Shown: positions 21,957-31,890 of the stretch, one piece after another
How the letters are laid out: each line of letters begins with the position of its first letter
Position numbering within the stretch: position 1 is the stretch's first letter
NCBI GenBank assembly: GCA_028023455.1
Contig: JAQFVV010000017.1
Span: 4,744,098-4,808,097, forward strand
From: Epiperipatus broadwayi
Taxonomy: Eukaryota > Onychophora > Udeonychophora > Euonychophora > Peripatidae
Direction of reading: 5' to 3'
Length of the DNA stretch: 64,000 nucleotides
Translations under genes and position numbers: made by a program
Notes under the pieces: generated by a model
The model's database searches: none
What the model saw: the letters and a program-made list of their open reading frames with translations, nothing else
What the model was told of the DNA's origin: nothing

Positions 21957-22141
21957 CTTGGATTCTTTTAAATAGACAATATAGGTTAGTAATTGCACAA
22001 CGTTTCGAGTAGTATTATTCTCCACTCTTCTTCAGGTGTTGCTGGGCTATATGCACAGTGACAATATTCGCTTAGAAGTTAAACTCGCACCTTTAGATTC
22101 TTGAATATCGAATTTAAGGCAAACGCTCTACTAACTGAGCT
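21957..22141 (-). mobile_element. tRNA-headed, hammerhead-bearing short element (SINE-like), 11-bp target-site duplication
   Basis: Minus-strand order: atagctcagttagtagagcg (A box) at the 5' end, agaatctaaaggtgcgagtt with a degenerate B box, cactgtgcatatagcccagc, then a hammerhead-like core, then ttactaacctatattgtcta. It is bounded by atacttgagat at 21946-21956 and 22142-22152. The same sequence forms the 3' tail of the GIY-YIG PLEs at 7.4-8.5 kb and 13.9-16 kb, but here it stands alone with no coding part. It therefore looks like a non-autonomous element sharing its 3' end with the PLE. Confidence 0.75.
21996..22039 (-). ncRNA. Hammerhead-ribozyme-like core
   Basis: Read on the minus strand: stem I strand ACAC (22039-22036), CTGAAGA (22035-22029), one extra A, stem II GAGTGG/CTACTC (22027-22022 with 22012-22007, six pairs including one G-T), GAA (22006-22004), then ACGT|T and GTG, which pairs back with the CAC of stem I. 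ACGT is self-complementary, so stem III could form only between two copies (a dimer). The extra A after CTGAAGA departs from the canonical hammerhead. Function is inferred; PLEs in other animals are known to carry hammerheads. Confidence 0.5.
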
Positions 22142-22234
22142 ATACTTGAGATGTTAGACATTTAAATATATTACAGTATTTGTAATCTATTATTATAATG
22201 GCAGTAATGAAAATACATATAATATATAACGAAT

Positions 22235-22356
22235 GTAAGTAATATTTACTAAGGCTATAAACCTCAAGTGTGCATGTGAAAATGCGAAGGTAGAGACCTC
22301 TACAGGTCTTAACCACAACACTCTTGAGGTTTACAGCCTTAGTAAATATTACTTAC
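22235..22356. repeat. 38-bp inverted repeat with structured loop
   Basis: The arms are gtaagtaatatttactaagg ... (22235-22272) and the inverse ending ccttagtaaatattacttac (22319-22356), with about two mismatches in 38. The loop contains a second hairpin, agacct/aggtct around ctac. It lies about 90 bp downstream of the PLE tail and could be its terminal hairpin or an independent small element. ttacgtaatcaat follows the right arm at 22353 and recurs at the 5' edge of the PLE (24087-24099). Confidence 0.85.
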
Positions 22357-22549
22357 GTAATCAATAAATGTGGTTTTAATTTCTCCTTATTTGTAAAAAT
22401 GAAAAATACTTAATTGTAAATTATTAGAGAAAAAATATAGTTAGTAATAAATTTGGCTGAACGTTTTCGAGGAACCGTGCCTCATACTCATAGCCTTCGT
22501 GAAAAATGTACTTGATATATGTAAATGAGAATATTCAAATGAGTTACTG

Positions 22550-22867
22550 TTAAGTAGCCCATTTTTTCGAAATGTCGAAGCACGTGTCTCTTCTGTTGAT
22601 TGCATGGATGTCTCTGTTAATGTAGAATGCCTCTTTTATCTTTCTCCTGTAGTCGTTTGGTTCTGAGCATAAAATAACGGGGTTAGCGGGTATGAAATTG
22701 TGCCCTGATTGTTTAGTATGTTCAAAAAATGCAGAAGATGTACTGCTGTTCGTTTGGGCTCTATTGAAGGTGTACCGATGTTGAGCCAACCTGGTGTTAA
22801 TTGTGGCTTTCGTTTCCCCCATAATATGTGGCGTGGCATCCGGCCTGGGGCAGGAAATGGAGTTCAC
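22550..22867 (-). CDS. PLE GIY-YIG endonuclease domain (after in-frame TAG)
   Basis: Makes the target-site nick used for priming in the PLE cycle. The 105 codons directly follow the stop in the same frame. Visible: a cysteine finger start ISCPR (4-8) whose second Cys seems replaced by Pro; HIMGET (14-19) in place of the usual YIGET, so the tyrosine is lost; TRLAQHRYTF (25-34) with the catalytic-type Arg 26 and His 30; SAFFEHTKQSGH (45-56); and RRKIKEAFYI (74-83) with the Glu (79) of the metal-binding helix. It ends KKWAT. The domain is complete in length but the altered YIG motif and upstream TAG make activity doubtful. Confidence 0.85.
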   Translation of the reverse strand: MNSISCPRPDATPHIMGETKATINTRLAQHRYTFNRAQTNSSTSSAFFEHTKQSGHNFIPANPVILCSEPNDYRRKIKEAFYINRDIHAINRRDTCFDISKKWAT

Positions 22868-24031
22868 CTACACGTGCTCTTCCGGATCAATGTAATCTTT
22901 GGAGTTATTGATCAACCTATTAGTGTTGGGTGGAGTTCTGAATATTATGCTGAATTTGTTGCTTAAGGTTTTCGTTAGTTTATTGGATATTTTAGGGATG
23001 TAGGGGACCGTTATTCTGGGTAGATTGGTGCGAGGCAATTTATCATCTATTGTGCTGTTAAATTTCATGACTTTCCTCCTAATAGTTTTGTATTTGAATC
23101 CTGCTGCTAGTAGGTTTTTAATGTAATTGTTTACATTTTCCTTCCTATGTGCTTCATATTTACACAAATGATGGTTTCTAAACAGAAATGCTTTAAGACC
23201 TGCGAATTTGTGCGATGCGGGTGATTTAGAATTAGGATGGATGCAGCTTCGGATTTCAAATGGTTTAACAAGCATTTTGTAATCTATTGCGTGGCGGTCT
23301 CTTGACAAGGAAAGATCAAGATATTTGAGTTCGTTATTGTTTTCATGTGTGATAGAGAAAAATAGTTTAGTTGTGCTTTGTAATTCGCGTTGTATATTTA
23401 AAATATTATTTTTAGATGCTATAATGAAAATATCATCTACATATCGTATATATATGAAGTCTGGGTTAGTGTTGAAATATTTTGGAATAATGGATTGTTC
23501 ATATTTATTTAAGTATATACTGGATAAGACGCCACTGATAGGGAGGCCCATGGGCCAGCCATCTTGCATTATGTACCATTTATCTTCGAAAAGAGTGAAA
23601 ATATGGGAGTCAAGCCATGTCAAGAAAGCCATAATGAATTTAATTCTCTCGTTAGGACAAGATATTCGCAGCAACTCTTCATGTATAATTTGGATGGATG
23701 CTTTTCTATTGATTGAACCATATAATTCTTTCACATCCATCGCGGCCATAACAGAGTTGTGAGAGATTTGAACGTTTTTAATTCTGGAAATGAATTGAAA
23801 AGATGAATTTATTGTGTATGAGCCAAAATTAAGGTAATCTATGATCAATTGATTAACCAATTTGGCTGTATCGAAATAGTGCACGCCAGCGAAATCCATC
23901 ATTAATCTAAGCGGTTCGCCTGGTTTATGTTGTTTTGAATAGGCAAACATTCGGGGAGGTCTAGTGGCAGAAGGATAAATCCTGTAATACTCGGATTTAG
24001 TGATCCCTTTGTCCTTGAAAGTTCGAAGCAC
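22868..24031 (-). CDS. PLE reverse transcriptase (387-codon open part)
   Basis: Copies element RNA into DNA. Visible motifs by residue: LRTFKDKGITKSEYYRIYP (2-20, the conserved N-terminal region); palm motif A as MDVKELYGSI (98-107) with the first catalytic Asp at 99; MQDGWPMGLPISGVLSSIYL (155-174); the catalytic box YVDD (197-200); LKYLDLSL (236-243); and SHKFAGLKAFLFR (273-285), all in PLE order. Both aspartates of YVDD are present. The first codon is GTG and the frame extends upstream without ATG, so the true N terminus is lost. It ends at TAG 22870-22868, after which the same frame continues into the endonuclease. One read-through, or reversal of one mutation, would restore continuity. 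GC content is higher than the flanks, suggesting a relatively young insertion. Confidence 0.9.
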   Translation of the reverse strand: MLRTFKDKGITKSEYYRIYPSATRPPRMFAYSKQHKPGEPLRLMMDFAGVHYFDTAKLVNQLIIDYLNFGSYTINSSFQFISRIKNVQISHNSVMAAMDVKELYGSINRKASIQIIHEELLRISCPNERIKFIMAFLTWLDSHIFTLFEDKWYIMQDGWPMGLPISGVLSSIYLNKYEQSIIPKYFNTNPDFIYIRYVDDIFIIASKNNILNIQRELQSTTKLFFSITHENNNELKYLDLSLSRDRHAIDYKMLVKPFEIRSCIHPNSKSPASHKFAGLKAFLFRNHHLCKYEAHRKENVNNYIKNLLAAGFKYKTIRRKVMKFNSTIDDKLPRTNLPRITVPYIPKISNKLTKTLSNKFSIIFRTPPNTNRLINNSKDYIDPEEHV

Positions 24032-24100
24032 ACCATTAATAAATTTATCTCGGTCGATTTTGATGTTAAAAGTGTTATTAAGTATTTTACGTAATCAATG

Positions 24101-24880
24101 TGCATTTAAATAAATTTATATAAAGAATGATGATTTCAGCAATACTATAAACTTTATTATTTGCACATTAATTTTTAAAACGAATAAAGTCGATTACAAC
24201 TTTTACAAACTACGATTAATAATAAATATTTCTTTTCTAATATTATTGTTGTCATAGTAATATATTCCAATGTTCCTCAGGTTAATTTATTCACTATTAA
24301 AATCAAACTATATATATATATTTACAATTGATATTACACCACAGACTGAAATTTATTTCAAATTTCAGTAGGTACAATATATATATTAATAACAATCAAT
24401 AATTAAATGTTGATTTTAATAAGACGTAGGTATATAAATATGATATCTTTATGTACATCCATGGACATACATGAATAAATAAAGAACTTACATATATATA
24501 TAAACGAATAAAATAAAATAATACAGTAGGAAATTAAGTAATTTCAAGGGGGGATGTTTAAGCTCATTCCATGTGGGTATAAGATCTTGAATTTAAAAAT
24601 AAAAAAACTTTTCTTTTGTTTTTTCTCTCTTATAGAAGAACTTTCAAATCATCAATTGAATGATCTGGTAAATTATAATGTATTTATACTGGTCTGTGTC
24701 CATTTTGATGTAAAATGTCAAATATATGCTTAGTTATTCTAATATGTAGACTGTTTGCTATTTTATCTTCTTAACAGTTCAAACATCTATTATGTTTTAT
24801 TAAATATATTAAATTTACACTTTTACAATTGACAGTCAGGGATATACCATTTAAAATTATTAATAGTGCCTTGGACCATT
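24101..24880. other. AT-rich stretch, nothing recognised
   Basis: No feature seen besides short (TA)n runs (24310, 24378, 24491). Confidence 0.5.
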
Positions 24881-25115
24881 TTTGTAACAATGATATAATT
24901 ACACCACTAAACATCACATGATCACCATTCTTTATGCAATGCTCTCAAATCCAAGATTCCTTCCTGATGAAAGTCACAAGCTAGAAACTGGTCTGGAGAT
25001 ATTGGAGAATTAAGCACTAAATAGGGATTTTATGCACAAACTTTTTTGCATCCATTGGTTACTCTGGATTGCATTGAAGGGCACTAGTGCATGGAGAGTT
25101 TTGCCTCTGTGTACT
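24881..25115. mobile_element. Fold-back family A, right-arm copy
   Basis: Starts aaacatcacatgatcaccat and then runs ctagaaactggtctggagat, aatagggattttatgcacaa, then gcatggagagttttgcctct. It matches the right halves of other family A copies joined directly to an outer end, so the left half is deleted. Confidence 0.8.
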
Positions 25116-25239
25116 CTGGGATATAATTACACTTAAGTCATATTTTATCACTACATGAAAAATAACCTTTTTCTGATACAAAATTGCTATGGTTATCGGT
25201 TAGTGTATATAGCAAACCAACTGGTAACTATAACTATTT

Positions 25240-26090
25240 ATATTTTCATAGTCACCAACCAAAACATTTAAAGGCTAACATCTCTTACGGTCAATTTTTA
25301 AGAATTAGAAGGATTTGTAGTAATGAGAAATTTATATGATACAATAAGGTTCTATATAATAGAATGATGAGTATGAGATATCCTAAGTCACTGTTAGATA
25401 ATACAGTAATAACACCTTCAGTAATTGAGAAGAAGGACCTTTTTTTTTATCTAAAAAGAACAAGAACATTTAGAAGTTCCATTATTGGTACTTAATTTTA
25501 ATAGTGACTTACCTAATATTAACTATATATTGCAGAAACATTTCAACATATTAAGTTTCAAAGATTATTTGCAATCTATATTTCCCAATCCATCTAAGTA
25601 TATTGAAAACACAGATCACTTAAAGATATACTTATTAAAACAAATTTGATTAGCAATTCTGTATCAAAAAAAGGTTATTTCCATATAGTGATAAAATTGG
25701 TCTTATGCGCAGACATATCATTATTACAAAAATGATCCTAAGCACTATTAATAATTTTACATGGTATATCCCTATCTATGACAATGTTAAAAGTATAAAT
25801 TTAATATATTTAATAGAGCGTAATAAATGTTTGAACCCTTATGGAGGTGAATCAGCCAATACTCTATATATTAGAATAACTAATCATAGATTTGATATTT
25901 TATATCAAAATGAAGACAGTCAGATATCAAAATACTTTAATTCACCAGATAATTAAATGGTGAGTTGAGAATAGTCATATTACAAAATATAAACAAAAGG
26001 AAAATATTTTTATTTTTAAATTCAAGACTTTATACTCACACAGGAATGAACTTGGACATAGACATTAGCACATCTTTAAATTATCTAGTT
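25240..26090 (+). pseudogene. Penelope-like element of a third lineage: reverse transcriptase end and GIY-YIG relic
   Basis: The plus-strand patched reading gives SHQPKHLKANISYGQFLRIR, then RICSNEKFI and RMMSMRYPKSLLDNTVI (25258-25410), then PNINYILQKHFNILSFKDYL and PNPSKYIENTDHLKI. The HPKH...YGQF.R.RRICS...YP pattern is the conserved region between reverse transcriptase and endonuclease. The endonuclease follows in frame 25705-25956: INLIYLIERNKC, NPYGGESANTLYIRITNHRF (YVGE decayed to YGGE, Arg-x3-His kept) and SQISKYFNSPDN. A C-terminal TLYTHTGMNLDIDI-like end appears near 26022-26065. Stops and frame shifts show it is dead. Motif spelling differs clearly from the other two PLEs. Confidence 0.8.
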
Positions 26091-26325
26091 TCCTACTGTG
26101 TTATTTTATTTTATTTGTTTTTTATATTTAAATGTGTGAAAGTTTTTATTTACTTATGTCAATGTAAGTACAGATATGTATATATACACCTATATCTCAT
26201 TAAAATCAACATTTAATTAGTGAAGTATTATAACTATCTTTCTTATTGCATTGCCAAATCCATATAAGCATTAATATCATTTATGTTCATTACTTTTTAC
26301 AATACTTTTTTACAACCCACTGACA
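26091..26325. other. AT-rich spacer
   Basis: No feature seen beyond the PLE end. Confidence 0.4.
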
Positions 26326-26810
26326 GTTTTGATTGCCTCAGAAATCTTCTTCAGAATTATAACAAACACAATACAAATACATGAATACAAATATACATGA
26401 ACATATAATTTTACATTTTATATGTATATTCTATTTTATAATCATTATTTATATACTTACAAATATCTTTATATATATCTCTCTATATAAAAATATTACC
26501 TTTTTATATATTATACATTTTATTCTTTTTATATTTTATGTTTATTAATTATATATATATATATATAATTTTTATTTCATTTATTTTATATATATATATA
26601 TGATTATAGGAAGTATTAATTGATAAATATAGAATATAAAAAAATAGTAAAATGTGTAATATATAAAAAGATAATAATTATATAGAGAGGTATATAAAGA
26701 TATATGTGGGTATATAAATAATAATTATAAGATAGATTATATGTGTATATATATAAAATGTAAAACCGTATGTTCATGTATATTTGTATTCATGTATGAG
26801 CTATTAATGC
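26326..26810. mobile_element. Large AT-rich fold-back, about 180-bp arms
   Basis: The left arm begins catgaatacaaatatacatg (26381) and the right arm ends catgtatatttgtattcatg (26796). The arms match through atataaaaatattacc/gataataatta and tatatactta/gtatata words, to a (TA)n-rich centre near 26590. Just outside the left arm the minus strand reads attctgaagaagatttctga, then caatcaaaactgtcagtggg: CTGAAGAAG, a GATT/AATC stem and AAACTGTC, a weak version of the PLE tail core. Confidence 0.8.
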
Positions 26811-27054
26811 TCATTATATATATATTAATTTGTACTGTAATATTTAATCAATATGTATACACATTTCATTTAGATTTTATTTAAATTTTAATGTGAACAT
26901 ATAATAATTTTTATATATAGAGCTTGCAAATAAGCTCTTAACAAGCTTTGCAGAATATCCCCAACCCCAGATCAGTTTATGTTACTAGCTTTCTCAGTGA
27001 GGTGCTAGGATATTCAAGTACAATCGTATTGATATATTTTTATGCTCATTTTTA
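26811..27054. other. AT-rich stretch with a possible decayed family A fragment
   Basis: 26920-27010 contains cttgcaaataagctct and agaatatccccaaccccaga, loosely like family A arms. I am not sure of it. Confidence 0.35.
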
Positions 27055-27295
27055 AATTAAGTCTTAAAGTCCTTGTGTAGTTTGATAAGAAAATAAAGCA
27101 GTTTTTTTTAATCTATACTAAAATAAATTAGCTATTGGTTGGTTACATTTTTTGAGTAAAATCTTTTAACTAATAGCAGTTTTTTTTTTGTCAAATATGT
27201 TGCATACATCGCCATTTTACTGTGTTTTTTTCTGATGGAAACCAGTTCCCTGGTTGAGATATTAAAGACAGCACTTCCACATATAAGCAATTTTT
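27055..27295 (-). repeat. Interspersed repeat family I, inverted copy
   Basis: Reverse complement of 19380-19640: tgtgtagtttgataagaaaa, ttttaactaatagcagtttt, cgccattttactgtgttttt, accagttccctggttgagat. Confidence 0.75.
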
Positions 27296-29738
27296 ATTTT
27301 CTCAATATTTTTTTGTATACATCTATATATATTTTTCCAATATACAGTATATGTATTAAATATTGCCTTACTGCTATACTAGTAATTATAAATGAAATAG
27401 AAAATCATGTAACATTATAATACTAGCCTCAACCATGGTTTCATCCAGTAACAAATAGAGGGAAGGGCTATATGTATATGTTTATATGTTTTTGAATTGG
27501 TTTTTTCTATCAGAACAGAAATATTATATATAAATGATCCTAATTTGATAAAGAGTTTGCTGTATCAATATTAAGCATATTGAATAATGTCAATATTACC
27601 ACACAGACTGTTAATTTCATATAAATAAATATACAATAAAAGACATATAAAAGACAAATGAGTTTTTTGTGCTAGAGTCAATCTCTAGTTTAGTAAATGA
27701 TTAATAATAATCATTACTATATGTATCTAAAGTGGATGGTGTCAAAAATATGGATTGAGTTAATTTGACACTTTTAAATCAAAATATAATTATTCAATTT
27801 TAAGCAGTATATGTGAAAGGTTGATTAGAAATGATTTATTGATTAGATCATATATATATACAAATTAAAGTATTACGATGTAAAAAAAAAAAAATGATGA
27901 GCTTATACAGTTTTTTTAATACATCTAAAACTATTCAGAATTATCTTAATGGATTTAATGATAAGTAAAAGTAATTTCTTTAATTTCTTTTTTGATAAAC
28001 ATATAAAGAACATTCATAAAATATGATATAAATGAAAGCAAATAACTATAGTAAAAGTAATAGATCTTCTGTTTGTATCTAGAGATGATCGCACACTTTA
28101 TTAGTCTAGATAACAAATGTGTTTGTATATGTTCAGTAGTTAGTTTTGGTACTTAAAATAGAAACCATATTCAAGAAGTGTGCGTGCCATCGTGAGATTT
28201 TTATAATTAAAATGACTTCATCCAAAATATTAATGAAAATAAAGTCTGCTATTTATACAGCATATGTCATAGCATTCATAACTTAGTAACATGATGAAAT
28301 AACTGACGTAGAATATCCAAGTGATTAAAAAAAATGTCTAAACTAGTGACTTCAACAGAATGGCTGGATGATCGAACAAGTGTATAAATGTCAATGGAAG
28401 TTATGTTGAAATAATGTATATTTAGGTTCACATGTTATTTGCTTAAGTTATTTTATATACGTTAGTCCAGTTACTGATTTTAATACATATATGATTTTTT
28501 AAAGCCTATTAATACACGGAACAAACAATCAATAAGTAATTTACCAAAAAGACTTCGTACTTTACATTTCTTAAAGCGAATACTGTCTTTACATTACTAC
28601 ACCATATGGTATTCAATTCATGAAACCGATTGCCTTGATAATATACTAATGTGACAGCTGGTAAATATTTTGATAAAAAATTATTATATTAAAAAGAATA
28701 TAATAAATATTAGTGTGTATAACTACAATCAACTCTAGATGAACAACATATGTGAAATACTTAATATAATAAAGAAAAGTAAAAAATAAAAGATAAAATC
28801 GTAAGATTGCTGTATTATCAGAATTAGATAATTACAACTAGTCATGTAAATACTATAAACAAATAATGTAATTAATATATGTAGTTTTTTTTCCTTAAAA
28901 AAAAAAAAATACTATAGTTTTGTTGTTATCTAAAACGTTATATCAGAGAAACCAGTAGACAAAATAATGAATCCTTAATTATCAAGTATAATTTTAAAAG
29001 AACAGAAAAAAAAACTAAAGATGAGCAGGAGATTAACATATGGCAGAATTGTTTTCTGTAATAAACAACTAAAAATTCAATGAACGGTTTCAATTTAATT
29101 TGATAAGTTTATTTATTTCATATTCAACTTATAGTCAGGAATTTATCTCCCCCTCACATCCCCTTAACAAGTTAGAAATTATTATTATTTATAATTATTT
29201 AATTCTCTTTCTATATATATTGATATAAATCTTTTCATGTACCCAATGATTATAAATTATTTCAAATGAAGTATATTTAATTAAATAACAATTTAAAGTA
29301 ATATATCTATTTATCACTACTACCATTAAGTATATACATAAAGCTTTTTTTTTTTTAAAAAAAAAAAGTGTATTAATTAATCGTTACAAAATCTATCGTT
29401 TAATTTTACTGATGGAGAATAATTCAAATACAATTTTTTTTTAGTGAATAAATATTAATAATTAATATTCTAAGTTGTATGGGCTACTTTGCTCTTAATT
29501 GAAAGAAGATCCTTTGATCCCTCTTTGCGGTCTTAATCAGTGCAAATTCCTAATGTCTGTTCCTTATGTTGTCATCATTACAGTTATTATTAATATGTAA
29601 TTATTCATATACAATAAATGAATATGGATGGCTGATAATCAACATACATTTGTCAGTCTAGTGAATTTATTGATTTTTGACCTCCAAGTTTAAAAGAAAT
29701 AAACAATATGGTATTTCTTCTCAATAAGTTAACTCTCC
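27296..29738. other. 2.4 kb of AT-rich DNA, nothing recognised
   Basis: No coding similarity or repeat family seen. Poly-A/T runs (27883, 28904, 29349) and short (TA)n only. A weak inverted pair gcacactt/aagtgtgc lies at 28090 and 28177. This is the longest repeat-poor block in the left half. Confidence 0.5.
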
Positions 29739-30150
29739 AAACAGTACTGCCACCAAGTGCAAGACTTTATAATCAATGAATGCAGGAAGGTTTGTGCATA
29801 AAATTCCTTAGAGTGTCTACTTATCTAACATCCCCAGACTAGTTTCTAGCTTTGGCTTTTATTAGTGAGAAACCTTGGATCTGATAGCACTGCACTTAGA
29901 TCTTAGGATTTAATGTGAAATGCAACCCTCCAGTAGTTACTTTTTAGCTATTTGATCAATTATAAAGTGAGGAGCCCAAGGTGACAACACCATAATGTTT
30001 CCAACCCAAGCTCATTTGGTTGTATAGTCATATAGATCTGAACTCAGTTCAGCAACTATACATTTTGGTGTCTTGCTTTTTGGCAGGTTACAATTGTAAT
30101 GAGAATTTAGTACTCTTATTAGCAACATGTGTAAGGATATGAAATGGTGA
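29739..30150. mobile_element. Fold-back family A, left arm of a large palindrome
   Basis: Contains agtactgccaccaagtgcaa, aggtttgtgcataaaattcc, cagactagtttctagctttg, aatgcaaccctccagtagtt, then ccaagctcatttggttgtat and tacattttggtgtctt. The full-length inverted partner follows at 30151-30570. Confidence 0.85.
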
Positions 30151-30575
30151 ACATGTGATGTTTTGATGGTTTTATACCTATCCTGGCAATAGGAATAATG
30201 GTGACTGTGGTTTTTAAAAAACCAAAGATACCAAAATGTATAAATGCTGAACTGAATTCAGGTCAATATGAACTTGAGTTGGAAACATCATGGTGTTTTC
30301 ATCTTGGGTCCTTAGCTTTATAATTAAACAAATAGGTAAAAGGTGGATGCTGGATGGTTGCATTAGAACCTAAGATCTAGGTGCAATGTTCTTAAATCTA
30401 AGACTTCTCATTGATAAAAGCCACAAGCTAGAAATTAGGTACTAGATAGGGATTATATGCACAAACTTTCCTCCAACCATTGATTATGAAGGCTTGCACT
30501 ATGGTGGCACTACTATATGGAGAGTTTGGTACTCTTATTAACAGCATGTGTAAACATAGGAAATGGTGATCATAT
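30151..30575. mobile_element. Fold-back family A, right arm of the same palindrome
   Basis: Inverse order of the left arm: aaagataccaaaatgtataa, ggatggttgcattagaacct, aagccacaagctagaaatta, agggattatatgcacaaact and ggcactactatatggagagt. Together the two arms form a palindrome of about 800 bp centred near 30150. The right arm is followed by tggtgatcatatgaagt, the outer family word. Confidence 0.85.
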
Positions 30576-30719
30576 GAAGTATTTCTTCTCAGTTGTGCAA
30601 TAGTTCTTAACTAAAACATCAATTGACTTTTCTTGAAGAAGTATGACAGTATGTGTAAATAATCTTTATTAGAAATTTATAATTATGACCTAACTAACTT
30701 GTGACCTTTATTCTTAGCC

Positions 30720-31700
30720 GGCTGTAAAGTTGTCATCCAGTGCAGGAATTGGCAATGAGGGTAGAGGATGCTAGGAATTATCTAATTATAGGCCCAGATT
30801 TCTCTTTGACACTGACGTTTTATTTTAGTCCTACAAGTTCAAATCACACTAAAATAAAAGATTACATGAATTGGAATAAGAACTGTTCAATATTAAATGG
30901 TATATTGTTGGACTTAGTGAAGTTAGAAAAACTGGTGAAGAGACAATTGATTTGAAAAGTGAACATACACTTTACTATAAAGGCACAAGTATTGAAAGTA
31001 CAACTGAAGTAAAAGGTGGAAGAACATCACAGTGAAGATTGGTGGTATATAAGACAGAGTATCAAGATTAGACATTCAGTTGAATGAAAGATGCTAGATG
31101 CAGATAATCCATATTTAAATCTCAGTAAGATGTCAATGTAATGAAGAGGTGGAGGATTTTTATGAAGATACAAAAAATAGTATACATTATCCAGAGAGCA
31201 TATTAAAATTGTCATAGAAGACAGACTTTAATTTTAGAATGGGAAAATGATTGAAAGATGAAAGTACTGTGAGCAAATTTGGTTATGCTAACAGAAATGA
31301 TGAAGGACAAAGACTTGTTGAGTTTTCAGAAAAGGAAAACTATATATTATGAATTTCTTTTTTGAAAACATTACCAATGGACATGGAAATTCCATATAGA
31401 AATATAGTCAAATAGGATTATATTTTGACTAAGAGAAAATATGTATTCCAAGATTATAATGTTGTTAATTAATAAGATGTAAGACACCCATAATGCAAAA
31501 CCAGAGAAATAAAACCTATTAAGAATGGTAGTATTCAATACTTAATCTTCCTAATTTTCAGAAGCACTCTGATGAATGTAAATTGGAACTTGCTAATTGT
31601 TTTAAAATATTAATAGACTTTGAGGATAGTTTAAACTTAATTTAGATCAATAACAAAATAACTGATATTCCATTATGAATAATACAAAGATACTGAAAGC
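30720..31700 (+). pseudogene. LINE apurinic-type endonuclease domain (RTE-like), decayed
   Basis: The patched plus-strand reading gives KSEHTLYYKGTSIES (30956-31000), VYKTEYQD, then CNEEVEDFYEDTKNSIHYPE (about 31136-31195), VSKFGYANRNDEGQRLVEFS (31270-31330) and FLKTLPMDMEIPYRN. The order HTLYYSG, E.FYE.L, FG.GNRNE.G..L..F, and a W-T-W/D-Y-I-L region (here DYILTKRKY) is that of the RTE-clade endonuclease. Start, D-F-N motif and frames are lost. It may be the 5' part of the same family as the L-B 3' ends, which this window cannot prove. Confidence 0.7.
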
Positions 31701-31890
31701 ATTCACTGTACTGCAAACACAATTATGACAAAAAAATAATTGGAATTAAATTGAATTAATTATTCTATGTTCTTGTCTTTAATAATAATAGATATTAATT
31801 AAAATTTAAAATTGAATATCTGGTCTAAATAAGATATAATGTTTTATAGTTTAATAAATAATTAGTGATATTTATTTCTAGCTCTTTATT
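31701..31890. other. AT-rich spacer
   Basis: Nothing recognised. Confidence 0.4.

Larger units (their letters stand above)
22440..24100 (-). mobile_element. Penelope-like element, nearly intact C-terminal two thirds
   Basis: A single minus-strand frame runs from about 24094 to 22550 with one in-frame TAG at 22870-22868. It encodes reverse transcriptase followed by GIY-YIG endonuclease. The coding frame is open upstream of the first methionine-type codon as far as a TGA near 24096, with no ATG, so the 5' end is truncated. The tail (about 22549-22440) contains gtatgaggcacggttcctcg followed by AAAACGTT, a stem plus tail word like those of other PLEs. It is a different lineage from the element at 14-16 kb. 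Confidence 0.9.

Noticed and set aside
22709-23762. Open frames on the plus strand opposite the PLE (for example 145 codons at 23325-23762)
   Set aside because: They are antisense shadows of the recognisable reverse transcriptase and endonuclease on the minus strand.
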